Positions 15,564 through 25,110 of a stretch of DNA of 64,000 nucleotides are shown piece by piece; the first letter of the stretch is position 1; the number at the start of each line of letters is the position of its first letter. The stretch comes from Corynebacterium halotolerans (GTDB lineage: Bacteria > Actinomycetota > Actinomycetes > Mycobacteriales > Mycobacteriaceae), in contig NZ_JVMD01000023.1 of NCBI RefSeq assembly GCF_001056295.1, positions 204,887 to 268,886 on the forward strand, in the 5' to 3' direction. Both the position numbers and the translations under genes were made by a program. The notes under the pieces were generated by a model. It saw only the letters and a list, made by a program, of their open reading frames with translations, had not been told where the DNA came from and did no database searches.

Positions 15564-17975
15564 TCAGCCCTCCAGCGCCGCCGCGAGCCCCGACAGCACC
15601 TTGATGGCGCCGGCCTTGGCCAGCGGTTCGTTGCCGTTGCCGCACTTGGGGGACTGGATGCACGACGGGCAGCCGGCCTCGCATTCGCAGGCGGCGACGG
15701 CGTCGCGGGTGGCGCGGATCCAGGCGGTGAACGCCTCGAAACCGCGGTCGGCGAACCCCGCCCCGCCCGGGTGGCCGTCGTAGACGAACACCGTCGGCTG
15801 GCCGGTGTCGACGTGCAGCGCGGTGGACACCCCGCCGATGTCCCACCGGTCGCAGGTGGCCACCAGCGGCAGCAGGCCGATCGCGGCGTGCTCCGCCGCA
15901 TGCAGCGCGCCGGGCACGTCGGCGACGTCGACGCCCCACCGGCGCAGCACCGCCGGCGACAGGGTGTAGGCCACGGCGCGGGTCTCCAGCACCTCCGGCG
16001 GATAGTCCAGCTCCACCGAGTCGAGGACCTCGCCCGACGGCAGGCGCCGCAGGTACGACGTCACGCGGTGCTCCACCTCGACGTCGACCGACGCGACCTG
16101 GATGCCGGGTGCCACGTCGCGGACGACGTCGACCTCGAGGATCCGGATGTCGGTGTCCATCCGCGCGTGCGTCGACCACTCCGGGTCCTCCGGGTGCGCC
16201 AGCGCCAGCAGCGAGTCCAGGTCGAGGTGGTCGATGACGAAGCTCTCGCCCCGGTGCAGGTACACCGCGCCGTCGTGGATCTGCTGCATCGCGCGGCCGA
16301 CGTCGATGGTGCCCAGCAGCCGACCGTCGGTGCCGTCGACGATGGCGACGTCCTGTCCGCTCCCGCCGCGCAGGTCCACGGCCGCGTGCGCCCCCGACAT
16401 GCGCGGGCCCTCGTCGCGGTCGGTGGGGTACCAGCGGTCGCGGCGCTTGCGCAGCCACCCGTCGCCGGCCATTTCCCGCGCGACGCCGAGCGCGCCCCAC
16501 TCCTCGAGCACGGCATCCGTCAGCGGCAATTCGACTGCCGCGCAGTAGATGTGGCCGCGCAGAACGTGCGGGTTGGCGGGGTCGAAGACGGTCGCCTCGA
16601 CGGGACGGCCCAGCAGCGCGGAGGGGTGGTGCACCAGGTAGGTGTCCATCGGGTCGTCGCGGGCGACCATGACCACCAGCGCCCCCTGGCCCCGGCGGCC
16701 CGCGCGCCCGGCCTGCTGCCAGAACGACGCGACGGTCCCGGGGAACCCGGCCTGCACCACGGCGTCCAGACCGCCGACGTCGATGCCCAGCTCCAGCGCG
16801 TTGGTGGTGGCCACGCCCAGCAGGTCGCCGTCGTCGAGGCGCCGCTCGATGTCGCGGCGGTCCTCGGCCAGGTAGCCGGCGCGGTAGGACTCGACCCGCT
16901 TGCCGACGTCCCCGCGCCCGCGCTTGTCCAGCCGCTCCCGAACTCCCAGCGCAATCGTCTCCGCCGAACGCCGCGACCGGGTGAAGGTCAACGTGCGGGC
17001 GCCGTCGGCAAGCAAGTCGGCCATGATGTCGGCGGCTTCGGTGACGGCGGGGCGCCGCACGGGGGCGCCGTTTTCGCCGGCGAGGTCGGGAAGGAGGCCG
17101 GGCTCCCACAGGGCGATGGTGCGTTCGCCGACGGGCGCGCCGTCGTCGAGCACGGCCTCGACGGGCTCGCCGATCAGCCGCGCGGCCTGCCCGGCGGGGT
17201 CGGCCGTCGTCGCGGAGGCGAACACCACGGTCGGTTCCGCGCCGTAGTGGCGGGCCATCCGCAGCAGACGCCGCAGGACCAGCGCGACGTTCGCGCCGAA
17301 CACGCCGCGGTAGGCGTGGCACTCGTCGACGACGACGTACCGCAGCTTGCGCAGCACCCGCGCCCACCACTGGTGCCGGGCGAGCATGCCGATGTGCAGC
17401 ATGTCCGGATTGGTGAAGATCCACCGCGCGCCCTCGCGCACGGCCCGGCGGACGTCCTTCGGGGTGTCGCCGTCGTAGGAGGCCACGGCGACGGGGTGCG
17501 GGTCCGCGCCGTTTCCGCCAGTACCGCGCTCGCGCGCGCCGCCGTCTCCCGCGCCCGCGTCGCTCCCGCCGCCCTCGCGCCCGTACCGCACGGCGTCGAC
17601 CGCGATCTCGCGCGCGGCGGCGAGCTGATCGGCGCCCAGGGCCTTGGTCGGCGACAGGTACAGCGCGGTCGCGGCCGGGTCCGCCATGAGCTCGGTGAGT
17701 ACCGGCAGCAGGTAGCCCAGCGACTTCCCCGACGCCGTGCCCGTGGCCACGACGCAGTGCCGCCCGGCCCACGCGTGGGCGGCGGTTTCGGCCTGATGCG
17801 TCCAGGGCTTTTCTATGCCCCGATCCGACAGTGCGGACAGCAAATGCCCGGGCGCCCACTCGGGCCATTCGGCGGTCCGGCCGACCCGCGGCGGCAGATC
17901 GGCGATGTGCGTGACGGTCGCGCGGGGGTGGGCGGAGATCACCGGCTCGAGTAGTTCTCTCCCGAAACCATGCAC
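15564..17975 (-). CDS. DEAD/DEAH-box helicase with C-terminal Cys cluster (MrfA/YprA-like)
   Basis: SF2 helicase of the MrfA family, linked in Bacillus to mitomycin-damage repair. Seen: motif I VVATGTASGKSLGYLLP, Ia LYLSPTKALGADQ, motif II VVVDECHAYRG, motif III FASATT, motifs V-VI TTNALELGIDVGGLD and QQAGRAGRRGQG, a DUF1998-like region, and a C-terminal cluster CECEAGCPSCIQSPKCGNGN. Length 803 from the GTG at 17975, chosen for its GGAGGGGG Shine-Dalgarno 7 nt upstream. This is the helicase that typically borders the tad cluster in actinobacteria (Rv3649). A Gly/Ala-rich insert (about residues 150-175) is likely a flexible loop. Confidence 0.92.
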   Translation of the reverse strand: MHGFGRELLEPVISAHPRATVTHIADLPPRVGRTAEWPEWAPGHLLSALSDRGIEKPWTHQAETAAHAWAGRHCVVATGTASGKSLGYLLPVLTELMADPAATALYLSPTKALGADQLAAAREIAVDAVRYGREGGGSDAGAGDGGARERGTGGNGADPHPVAVASYDGDTPKDVRRAVREGARWIFTNPDMLHIGMLARHQWWARVLRKLRYVVVDECHAYRGVFGANVALVLRRLLRMARHYGAEPTVVFASATTADPAGQAARLIGEPVEAVLDDGAPVGERTIALWEPGLLPDLAGENGAPVRRPAVTEAADIMADLLADGARTLTFTRSRRSAETIALGVRERLDKRGRGDVGKRVESYRAGYLAEDRRDIERRLDDGDLLGVATTNALELGIDVGGLDAVVQAGFPGTVASFWQQAGRAGRRGQGALVVMVARDDPMDTYLVHHPSALLGRPVEATVFDPANPHVLRGHIYCAAVELPLTDAVLEEWGALGVAREMAGDGWLRKRRDRWYPTDRDEGPRMSGAHAAVDLRGGSGQDVAIVDGTDGRLLGTIDVGRAMQQIHDGAVYLHRGESFVIDHLDLDSLLALAHPEDPEWSTHARMDTDIRILEVDVVRDVAPGIQVASVDVEVEHRVTSYLRRLPSGEVLDSVELDYPPEVLETRAVAYTLSPAVLRRWGVDVADVPGALHAAEHAAIGLLPLVATCDRWDIGGVSTALHVDTGQPTVFVYDGHPGGAGFADRGFEAFTAWIRATRDAVAACECEAGCPSCIQSPKCGNGNEPLAKAGAIKVLSGLAAALEG

Positions 17976-18141
17976 CTGACCACCCCCTCCGTGAAATCGA
18001 CGTCTGCGCGGCGTGCCCCGTGAGCGTATTGGTCTACCCCGAAAGCAGAACATTCGGGCGATACGTGGCAGACTGACGGATTGAATCGTCGTCTCTAAGG
18101 CGGCGCGCTCACGTCCAACAACCTAAAGGGGTACATCAACA

Positions 18142-18345
18142 ATGGCACAGGGCACCGTTAAGTGGTTCAACTCGGAGAAGGGCTTCGGGTTCATCGCCCC
18201 GGCCGACGGAGGCAACGACGTCTTCGTCCACTACTCCGAGATTCAGGGTTCCGGATTCAAGACCCTCGAGGAGAACCAGCCCGTCGAGTTCGAGATCGGC
18301 GAAGGCCAGAAGGGCCCGCAGGCCCTGAACGTCCGCGGTCTCTAA
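18142..18345 (+). CDS. cspA: cold-shock protein (CspA family)
   Basis: 67-residue OB-fold RNA/DNA chaperone. Seen: the start [20 protein letters not shown] with RNP1 (KGFGFI) and RNP2 (DVFVHYS), and no C-terminal extension. Shine-Dalgarno AAAGGGG 12 nt before the ATG. Divergent from the helicase. Synteny with Rv3648c. Confidence 0.95.
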   Translation: MAQGTVKWFNSEKGFGFIAPADGGNDVFVHYSEIQGSGFKTLEENQPVEFEIGEGQKGPQALNVRGL

Positions 18346-18894
18346 TCGACACATCTACATCGGTTGTGGGCGTTCGCGCCTGAGCTGAACAGACGCCGGT
18401 TCCGCTGCAGTTCAAGCGGGGCCAACGGCCCGTCGTGAAGTTCCACCCCAGGGTGGTTCTCCACGGCGGGCCGTCGTCGTTCCCGGGGTCTTCGGCGGCT
18501 TCTTCGCGGGTTCCGCCTCGGCTCTGCACTGGTTCTTCCTCGGCTCTGCAGTGGTTCTGCCTCGGCTTTGCCGCAGCTCCTTCTCCTGGGGCGCCGCCGG
18601 TTTCGCGCCGTCGCGCTTTACGACGAACCGCGCCCACGGTGGACCGGCCGTCGCAAAGCAGGGGGCGAAAAATTTCACGGACCGCAACAACCCCGCGAAA
18701 CCGCAGGTCACGCACGGGTCAGGGACGCCCCGAGACCCCCGTGAGGGGGATTCCCGTCACACCCCTATTCGACTGTGCGGCGTCGGGGCATGTGTACGGT
18801 GTGCTTTTAGATTCAGGTGAAGGCAATGCGCCCGACCTGGGGCCCGGCCTGAAGGGCCCCGAACCGACCCCGAAAGTTGCAGGGCAGATTCCAG
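18346..18894. other. cspA-topA intergenic region with tandem repeats
   Basis: About 550 bp without a supportable gene. It contains three imperfect tandem 22-mers (18510-18531, 18532-18553, 18554-18575), opposed copies of the recurrent word (GCTTTACGAC at 18615-18624 and GTCGCAAAGC at 18650-18659), and an AT-richer stretch (about 18765-18830) that likely holds the topA promoter. A 99-codon reading frame on the minus strand (18412-18711) is low-complexity and not convincing. Confidence 0.6.
18510..18575. repeat. three tandem imperfect 22-bp repeats
   Basis: Units share GTTC-x2-CCTCGGCT-x-TGC. Because 22 is not a multiple of 3, the array cannot encode a regular peptide repeat, which argues for a non-coding role or a simple slippage product. 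Confidence 0.75.
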
Positions 18895-21873
18895 GTGGCA
18901 GACGACAAAGGCACGAAGCGACTCGTCATCGTCGAGTCGGCGACCAAGGCGCGCAAGATCCAGCCGTACTTGGGCGACGACTACATCGTCGAGGCATCCG
19001 TCGGCCACATCCGCGACCTGCCCCGCGGCGCCGCCGACATCCCCGCCAAGTACAAGAAGGAACCCTGGGCCCGCCTCGGCGTCGACGTCGACCACGGCTT
19101 CCAGCCCCTCTACCTGGTCAGCCCCGACAAAAAGAAGAAGGTCACCGAGCTGAAGCGGCTGCTCGCCGGCGTCGACGAGCTGTACCTCGCCACCGACCCC
19201 GACCGCGAGGGCGAGGCCATCGCGTGGCACCTGCTCGAGGTGCTCAAGCCCAAGGTGCCCGTGCGCCGCATGGTGTTCCACGAGATCACCAAGCCCGCCA
19301 TCCTCGAAGCCGCCACCAACACCCGCGAACTCGATCAGAACCTGGTCGACGCCCAGGAAGCCCGCCGCATCCTCGACCGCCTGTACGGATACGAAGTGTC
19401 GCCCGTGCTGTGGAAGAAGGTCATGCCGCGCCTGTCCGCCGGTCGCGTGCAGTCCGTGGCCACCCGCGTCATCGTCGAACGCGAGCGGGAGCGGATGGCG
19501 TTCATCTCCGCCGGCTACTGGGACCTCGACGCGACGCTCGACACCGGATCCGAGCCCGTCGACTCCACCCAGCCGCGGCGTTTCGACGCCCGCCTGACCT
19601 CCGTCGAAGGCAAGCGCGTCGCCACCGGCCGCGACTTCGACGACCGCGGGCAGCTGAAGAAGCCCGAGGGCGTCACCGTCCTCGCCGAAGCCGACGCCCG
19701 CTCGCTCGCCGACGGCCTGACCGGCGCGACGCTGACCGTCGCGTCCGTCGAGGAGAAGCCGTACACCCGCCGCCCCTACGCGCCGTTCATGACGTCGACG
19801 CTGCAGCAGGAAGCCGGCCGCAAGCTCCACTTCACCTCCGAGCGCACCATGCGCATCGCCCAGCGCCTGTACGAAAACGGCCACATCACCTACATGCGAA
19901 CCGACTCGACCACACTGTCGAAGTCGGGCATCGAGGCCGCCCGCCGTCAGGCCCGCGACCTCTACGGCCCCGAGTACGTCGCCGACGCCCCGCGCCAGTA
20001 CCAGCGCAAGGTGAAGAACTCCCAGGAGGCCCACGAGGCCATCCGCCCCGCCGGCGAACGATTCGCCACCCCCGGCGAGCTCGCCGGATCCCTCGACGCC
20101 GAGGAATTCAAGCTCTACGAGCTGATCTGGCAGCGCACCGTCGCCTCCCAGATGTCCGACGCGCGCGGCACGTCGATGAAGGTCGTCGTCGCGGGCACGT
20201 CAGCCGCCGGTGAAGGTGCCGGGGCCGGGGCCCGCGAGGTGGAACTGTCCGCCACCGGCCGCACCATCACCTTCCCCGGCTTCCTGAAGGCCTACGTGGA
20301 GGTGTCGCAGCTCGGCGACGGCCGCAACGTCGCCGACAACGCCGAACGCCGCCTGCCGCGCCTGGAAACCGGCCAGGCACTCGGCGTCGACTCCGTCACC
20401 CCGGAAGGCCACTCCACCAACCCGCCGGCGCGCTACACCGAAGCGTCGCTGGTGAAGAAGATGGAGGACCTCGGAATCGGGCGCCCGTCGACGTACGCGT
20501 CGATCATCAAGACCATCCAGGACCGCGGCTACGTGTACTCCCGCGGCAACGCCCTGGTGCCGTCGTGGGTGGCGTTCGCCGTCGTCGGCCTGATGGAGGA
20601 TTCCTTCGCCGACCTGATCAACTACGACTTCACCTCCGACCTGGAAGACGAACTCGACGAGATCGCCGCCGGGTCCGAGGACCGCACGCGCTGGCTCAGC
20701 GGATTCTACTTCGGCGACTCCGCCGAAAACGGATCCGGCGGCGCCGACGTCATCGCGGCGCGCGGCGGCCTGAAGAACATCATCGACGTCAACCTCGAGG
20801 CGATCGACGCCCGCCGCGTCAACTCGCTGCACATCTTCGACGACGCCGACGGCAACCCCATCGTCGTCCGCGTCGGCCGCTACGGCCCGTACCTGGAGCG
20901 CGTGCGCCCCGGCGCCGGCGAGGAGGGAGCCGACCTGGTGCAGCGCGCCAACGTGCCGGAGTCGATGACCCCCGACGAGCTGGATCTGGAGACCGCCGAG
21001 AAGCTGCTGGCGATGCCGCAGGGCGGCCGCGAGCTGGGCCTCAACCCGGCCAACGGCCGCATGATCGTGTCCAAGGACGGCCGCTACGGCCCGTACGTCA
21101 CCGAGATCGTCACCGACGAGGAGAAGGCCGGCGTCGAGGTCAAGGCGGAGCAGATCGTTGCCGAGGAGCGCGCCGCGGAGGACGCCCAGCGCGCCGCCGA
21201 GGGCAAGCGCAAGAAGAACTGGGACACCAAGACCGCGGCGAACCAGAAGGAGAAGCGCATCGCGCAGATCGTCGAGGAGACGCTGAAGCCGAAGACGGCG
21301 TCGCTGTTTTCCTCGATGGAGCCGTCGACGGTGACGCTGGAGGAGGCGCTGAAGCTGCTGTCGCTGCCGCGCGAGGTCGGCGTCGACCCCTCCGACGGGG
21401 AGCTGATCACGGCGCAGAACGGCCGCTACGGCCCGTACCTGAAGAAGGGCTCGGACTCGCGGTCGCTGGCGTCGGAGGAGCAGCTGTTCACGGTGACGCT
21501 CGACGAGGCCCGCCGCATCTACGCGGAGCCGAAGCGCCGGGGCCGCGCGGCCGCGAAGCCGCCGCTGAAGCAGCTGGGCGACAACGACGTGTCCGGCAAG
21601 CCGATGACGGTGAAGGACGGCCGATTCGGCCCGTACGTCACCGATGGCACGACGAATGCGTCGCTGCGCAAGGGCGACAACCCGGAAACCCTGACCGACG
21701 CCCGCGCCAACGAGCTGCTGTCGGAGCGCCGCGCGAAGGAGGCCGCCACGGGTGGCCCGGGGGCGAAGAAGACGGCGAAGCGGTCGACGAAGAAGACGAC
21801 CAAGAAGACGACGAAGAAGACCACCAAGAAAACGAGCAAGAAGACGGCGAAGAAGACGGCCAAGAAGTCCTGA
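18895..21873 (+). CDS. topA: DNA topoisomerase I
   Basis: Type IA topoisomerase that relaxes negative supercoils. Seen: Toprim domain (LVIVESATKARKIQPYLG ... LATDPDREGEAIAWHL), active-site Tyr333 in HITYMRTDSTTLS, the HEAIRPAG region, and several C-terminal repeats of the type DGRYGPYV characteristic of actinobacterial TopA instead of zinc fingers. A Lys/Thr-rich tail (about 35 residues) aids DNA binding in mycobacterial TopA. The GTG start at 18895 gives VADDKGTKRLVIVES; a TTG at 18877 is the alternative. Length 992. Confidence 0.95.
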   Translation: MADDKGTKRLVIVESATKARKIQPYLGDDYIVEASVGHIRDLPRGAADIPAKYKKEPWARLGVDVDHGFQPLYLVSPDKKKKVTELKRLLAGVDELYLATDPDREGEAIAWHLLEVLKPKVPVRRMVFHEITKPAILEAATNTRELDQNLVDAQEARRILDRLYGYEVSPVLWKKVMPRLSAGRVQSVATRVIVERERERMAFISAGYWDLDATLDTGSEPVDSTQPRRFDARLTSVEGKRVATGRDFDDRGQLKKPEGVTVLAEADARSLADGLTGATLTVASVEEKPYTRRPYAPFMTSTLQQEAGRKLHFTSERTMRIAQRLYENGHITYMRTDSTTLSKSGIEAARRQARDLYGPEYVADAPRQYQRKVKNSQEAHEAIRPAGERFATPGELAGSLDAEEFKLYELIWQRTVASQMSDARGTSMKVVVAGTSAAGEGAGAGAREVELSATGRTITFPGFLKAYVEVSQLGDGRNVADNAERRLPRLETGQALGVDSVTPEGHSTNPPARYTEASLVKKMEDLGIGRPSTYASIIKTIQDRGYVYSRGNALVPSWVAFAVVGLMEDSFADLINYDFTSDLEDELDEIAAGSEDRTRWLSGFYFGDSAENGSGGADVIAARGGLKNIIDVNLEAIDARRVNSLHIFDDADGNPIVVRVGRYGPYLERVRPGAGEEGADLVQRANVPESMTPDELDLETAEKLLAMPQGGRELGLNPANGRMIVSKDGRYGPYVTEIVTDEEKAGVEVKAEQIVAEERAAEDAQRAAEGKRKKNWDTKTAANQKEKRIAQIVEETLKPKTASLFSSMEPSTVTLEEALKLLSLPREVGVDPSDGELITAQNGRYGPYLKKGSDSRSLASEEQLFTVTLDEARRIYAEPKRRGRAAAKPPLKQLGDNDVSGKPMTVKDGRFGPYVTDGTTNASLRKGDNPETLTDARANELLSERRAKEAATGGPGAKKTAKRSTKKTTKKTTKKTTKKTSKKTAKKTAKKS

Positions 21874-21882
21874 GCCGTCCCG

Positions 21883-21914
21883 CGGCCGGTCCGGTTTCCC
21901 GGGCCGGCCGTTTT
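21883..21914 (+). terminator. rho-independent terminator of topA
   Basis: CGGCCGG/CCGGCCG stem (21883-21889/21904-21910) followed by TTTTCGC, 10 bp after the topA stop. Confidence 0.7.
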
Positions 21915-21981
21915 CGCGTCGGTCGGCCCTCCGTGGGGCGGGCGCGGGCCCGGGCGCGGGCGAACGGGCTGTGGGCCGGCC

Positions 21982-22013
21982 GTCGTCAAGCAAAAGCCGC
22001 CGGCCGCGGCGGC
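21982..22013 (-). terminator. terminator of the adenylate cyclase gene, followed by the recurrent word
   Basis: On the minus strand a GCCGCC/GGCGGC hairpin (21996-22013) is followed by TTTT and then immediately GCTTGACGAC (21982-21991). Confidence 0.6.
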
Positions 22014-22015
22014 CG

Positions 22016-23542
22016 TCAGGAACGGTCCGCGAGCGTCGGGCGGATCGGCCTCGCCAGCTGCGTCATGTGGGTGCGACCGCGAAGCTCGACGGACTTCAGG
22101 GACGTCCAGCGCGCCTGCTCGTCCTCGTTTGCCAGTCGCACGGTCGACGCGGTGGCCAGCACCTGGCCGGGGGTGTCCTTCGCCAGCTCGGTGAGGCGGG
22201 CGGCCTGGTTCACGGCGTCGCCGATGACGGTGTACTCGAAACGGTCGTGGGCGCCGATGTGGCCGGCGACGACGCGCCCGGCGGAGACGCCGATGCCCGC
22301 CGACAGCTTCAGGTCGCGCAGTTCCTGGCGCAGCTCGCGGGCGGCGGCGAGGGCGTGCCCGGCGGTGTCGTCGAGCGGCAGCGGGGCGCCGAACACGGCC
22401 AGCGCCGCGTCGCCCTGGAACTTGTTGATGATCCCCTTGTTTCGGTGCACGCAGTCGACGACGTGCTCGAAGAACGCGTTGAGCTCGCGGACGACGACCT
22501 CCGGCGAGTTCTGCACGGCGAACGTCGTCGACCCGATGACGTCGACGAACAGGACGGCCACCAGGCGGTCCTCGCCGCCCAGCGTCGGCTTCTCCTCGAG
22601 TGCCTTGCGGGCGACTTCGGAGCCGACGTAGCGGCCGAACAGGTCGCGGACGCGCTGGCGTTCCTGCAGGCCGCGCATCATTTCGTTGAAGCCGGCCTGC
22701 AGGACGCCCATTTCGGAGCCGTCGTAGATGGGCACGCGGGTGCCGGTGTCGCCGCGGCGGACGCGGTTGACGGCGCCGGTGAGGTCGCGGATGGGGTCGA
22801 CGATGCTCATGGCGGCGAGCGACGTGCCCACGTAGCCGGTCACCAGCGCCAGCACGGCGAGCGCGACGATGGCGGGCAGGATGTCGCCGAGGTCGTCGGT
22901 GAAGTACCCGAGCCGTTGGGCGAGGAACACGAGCAGGATGCCGACGACGGGCAGCCCGGAGGTGAGCACCCACGTCTGCTGCAGGCGCTGGCCGATCGGC
23001 GGTTCCAGCGACGAGTCGGGCGCGCGGCGGGCGAGGGCCTCCGCGGCGACGGGGCGGACGAGCCGCTCGGAGATGAGGTACGTCATCAGCGCGACGATGG
23101 CGCCGCCGAACACCGAGGTGATCACCACCACCAGCCCCAGGCGCGGCGAATGCACGAGCGCGACGATGCCGAACACCAGCACGCCGACGCCCCAGATGAT
23201 GGCGCCGAGGATCGCCTGGTACCCGGGGATGCGCATGACCAGGTAGCGCACGCGCCGCGGGTCGTGGCCGTCGGGGTTGCGCTGCCAGCGCAGCACGGGT
23301 TTGAACAGCAGCCACGTCGTGCCGATGCCCGCGGCCACGGCGGCGGCGAGGTACACGAGCAGCCCGATGAACGCGGGCCCGGGCAGTTCGGTGAACCCCG
23401 ACAGGCCCTCGAGCGGCAGCAGGGCGCCGAGGAAGAACCCGACGCCGACGGCGCCGATGAGGTTGCACAGGAACACCGCCGCCGCGTACGCGGGCCAGGG
23501 CGTGCTGCGCAGCCACCGGAGGTTCCTCCACAACCGTTGCAT
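22016..23542 (-). CDS. membrane-bound class III adenylate cyclase
   Basis: Makes cAMP, the ligand of GlxR. Seen: six predicted transmembrane helices (residues 1-240), a HAMP-like segment (VDPIRDLTGAVNRVRRGD), and a cyclase homology domain with the metal Asp in VLFVDVIGSTTF and in KFQGDAALAVFG, the adenine-selecting Lys in INKFQGD, Asp in YTVIGDAVNQAARL, and the transition-state Asn/Arg in NQAARL. All catalytic residues are present. Length 508. The start at 23542 is fixed by TAAGGT 7 nt upstream. Matches Rv3645 in architecture and position; likely the equivalent of corynebacterial CyaB. Confidence 0.92.
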   Translation of the reverse strand: MQRLWRNLRWLRSTPWPAYAAAVFLCNLIGAVGVGFFLGALLPLEGLSGFTELPGPAFIGLLVYLAAAVAAGIGTTWLLFKPVLRWQRNPDGHDPRRVRYLVMRIPGYQAILGAIIWGVGVLVFGIVALVHSPRLGLVVVITSVFGGAIVALMTYLISERLVRPVAAEALARRAPDSSLEPPIGQRLQQTWVLTSGLPVVGILLVFLAQRLGYFTDDLGDILPAIVALAVLALVTGYVGTSLAAMSIVDPIRDLTGAVNRVRRGDTGTRVPIYDGSEMGVLQAGFNEMMRGLQERQRVRDLFGRYVGSEVARKALEEKPTLGGEDRLVAVLFVDVIGSTTFAVQNSPEVVVRELNAFFEHVVDCVHRNKGIINKFQGDAALAVFGAPLPLDDTAGHALAAARELRQELRDLKLSAGIGVSAGRVVAGHIGAHDRFEYTVIGDAVNQAARLTELAKDTPGQVLATASTVRLANEDEQARWTSLKSVELRGRTHMTQLARPIRPTLADRS

Positions 23543-23549
23543 GCAGACC

Positions 23550-23555
23550 ACCTTA
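23550..23555 (-). promoter_or_regulatory. leaderless -10 element of the adenylate cyclase gene
   Basis: TAAGGT, 7 nt before the ATG at 23542. Confidence 0.55.
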
Positions 23556-23645
23556 TCGCCCCTCGCGGATGCTTGGGACGCCATGGCGAACGCTGGTCGG
23601 CTGGGGCGGGGATTGCTTTGCGACGGTCCGGTCCGGTGCGGCGGC

Positions 23646-23651
23646 TATCGT
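23646..23651 (+). promoter_or_regulatory. leaderless -10 element of holB
   Basis: TATCGT, 7 nt before the ATG at 23659. A GCTTTGCGAC word lies just upstream (23615-23624). Confidence 0.55.
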
Positions 23652-23658
23652 GGTGCCC

Positions 23659-25002
23659 ATGGATGAAACCGGCGTTTTCGACCGCGTGACGGAGTCCGGG
23701 GGAGCGCGGGCGACGTTGGCGGCCGCGGCCCGTGCGGCGCGTGCGATGGCCCGGGCGGGGGATGATCCGGCGGCGCGTGCCGCGGCGGACCCGAATGGGG
23801 CGATGACGCATTCGTGGTTGTTCACGGGGCCGCCGGGGTCGGGGCGGTCCGTGGCGGCGAAGGCGTTCGCGCAGGCGCTGTTGTGCACCGACCCGGACGT
23901 GGTGGGCTGCGGCCGGTGCCGGGGGTGCCTGACGGCCGAAGCGAACACTCACGGTGACCTGATGAACGTGACCACCGAGGGCGCGGTGATCCAGGTGAAG
24001 GTCGTGCGCTCGGAGGTGATCCCGTGGGCGCACCGCCGGCCGACGACGGCGGAGTGGCGGGTGGTGATCATCGAGGACGCCGACCGGCTCAACGACGAGT
24101 CCGCCAATGCCCTGCTGAAGGCGGTGGAGGAGCCGCCGGAGCGGACGGTGTTCCTGTTGTGCGCGCCGACGACGGACCCGTCGGACTTTTCCGTGACGCT
24201 GCGGTCGCGGTGCCGGCACGTCTACGTGCCCACTCCGACGCGGGAGCACGTGGTCGCCGCGCTGCGGATGAGCAACCCGGAGTTGACCGTGGAGCAGGCC
24301 GAGTGGGCGGGCACGATCGCCAACGGCCACATCGGCCGGGCGAAGGGGTTGGCCACCGATGAGGGGACGCGCGAGTGGCGCGGCCGGGCGCTGGATCTGG
24401 TGGAGGCGGTGTTCGACCCTTCCCGCGCGTACCTGCGCACTCGGGAGCTGGCGTCGAAGGCGGAGGCCGAGTCGAAGCGGCGCAATGCCCCGCGCGAGGA
24501 GAAGGAGCTGGAGCAGCTGACCAATTCCCTGGGCCTCGGCGCGAAGGGCAAGGGCGCGCAGGCGGCGACGCGCGGGTCGGCGGGCGTGATCAAGGAGCTG
24601 GAGGAGAACCAGAAGCGCCGCCGCAAGCGCACCGAGTTCGAGTTGGTGGACATGGCGCTGATGGACATGGTCGGTTTGCTTCGCGACGCGCTGCTGGTCT
24701 CCTCGGGGATCGGCGCGGATGGCAGCGGCGGTGGTGGCTCCGGTGGTGGCACAGGCGGGGGAGCCGGCGGCGTCGGGGCTGCAGGCGTCGGTAGCGCGGA
24801 TGCCGGTCCGACGCCGATCAACCCCGACCGGCGGCGCACTGCCTCGGAATTGGCGCGCCGGGTTCCTCCGGAAGGGTTGGTGGCATGCATCGACGCGGTG
24901 ATGGGGGCCCGCAAGGCCATGGCCCGAAACGTGCGGTCCGCCGTCGCCCTCGACGGGATGATGGGCGCGATGCAAGTGGCGTGCCGGGTGGGGCAGAGGT
25001 GA
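23659..25002 (+). CDS. holB: DNA polymerase III delta-prime subunit
   Basis: AAA+ clamp-loader subunit. Seen: FTGPPGSGRSVAAKAF, where the Walker A Lys is Arg, as expected for a non-hydrolysing delta-prime; a cysteine-rich zinc module (CTDPDVVGCGRCRGC); IEDADRLNDESANALLKAVEEPPE with sensor and arginine-finger region LRSRCRHV; and a helical C-terminal collar. A Gly-rich linker (about residues 355-385) is an unusual insertion. Length 447. Equivalent to Rv3644c. The GTCGTAAAGC word follows 7 bp after the stop. Confidence 0.92.
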   Translation: MDETGVFDRVTESGGARATLAAAARAARAMARAGDDPAARAAADPNGAMTHSWLFTGPPGSGRSVAAKAFAQALLCTDPDVVGCGRCRGCLTAEANTHGDLMNVTTEGAVIQVKVVRSEVIPWAHRRPTTAEWRVVIIEDADRLNDESANALLKAVEEPPERTVFLLCAPTTDPSDFSVTLRSRCRHVYVPTPTREHVVAALRMSNPELTVEQAEWAGTIANGHIGRAKGLATDEGTREWRGRALDLVEAVFDPSRAYLRTRELASKAEAESKRRNAPREEKELEQLTNSLGLGAKGKGAQAATRGSAGVIKELEENQKRRRKRTEFELVDMALMDMVGLLRDALLVSSGIGADGSGGGGSGGGTGGGAGGVGAAGVGSADAGPTPINPDRRRTASELARRVPPEGLVACIDAVMGARKAMARNVRSAVALDGMMGAMQVACRVGQR

Positions 25003-25110
25003 CGAGGTCGTCGTAAAGCAGGCGCGTTCTGGCCGGTAGGGGGCGGATTTTGGGGCGCGGGGGTGGTGCGATAAGATTTCGGCGGTAACCACGCATGCCG
25101 TGGCGACTGC

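Noticed and set aside
18412..18711. 99-codon frame on the minus strand between cspA and topA
   Set aside because: Low-complexity, Lys/Pro/Thr-rich, runs through the non-codon-length 22-bp repeats, and has no Shine-Dalgarno or leaderless hexamer at its start.
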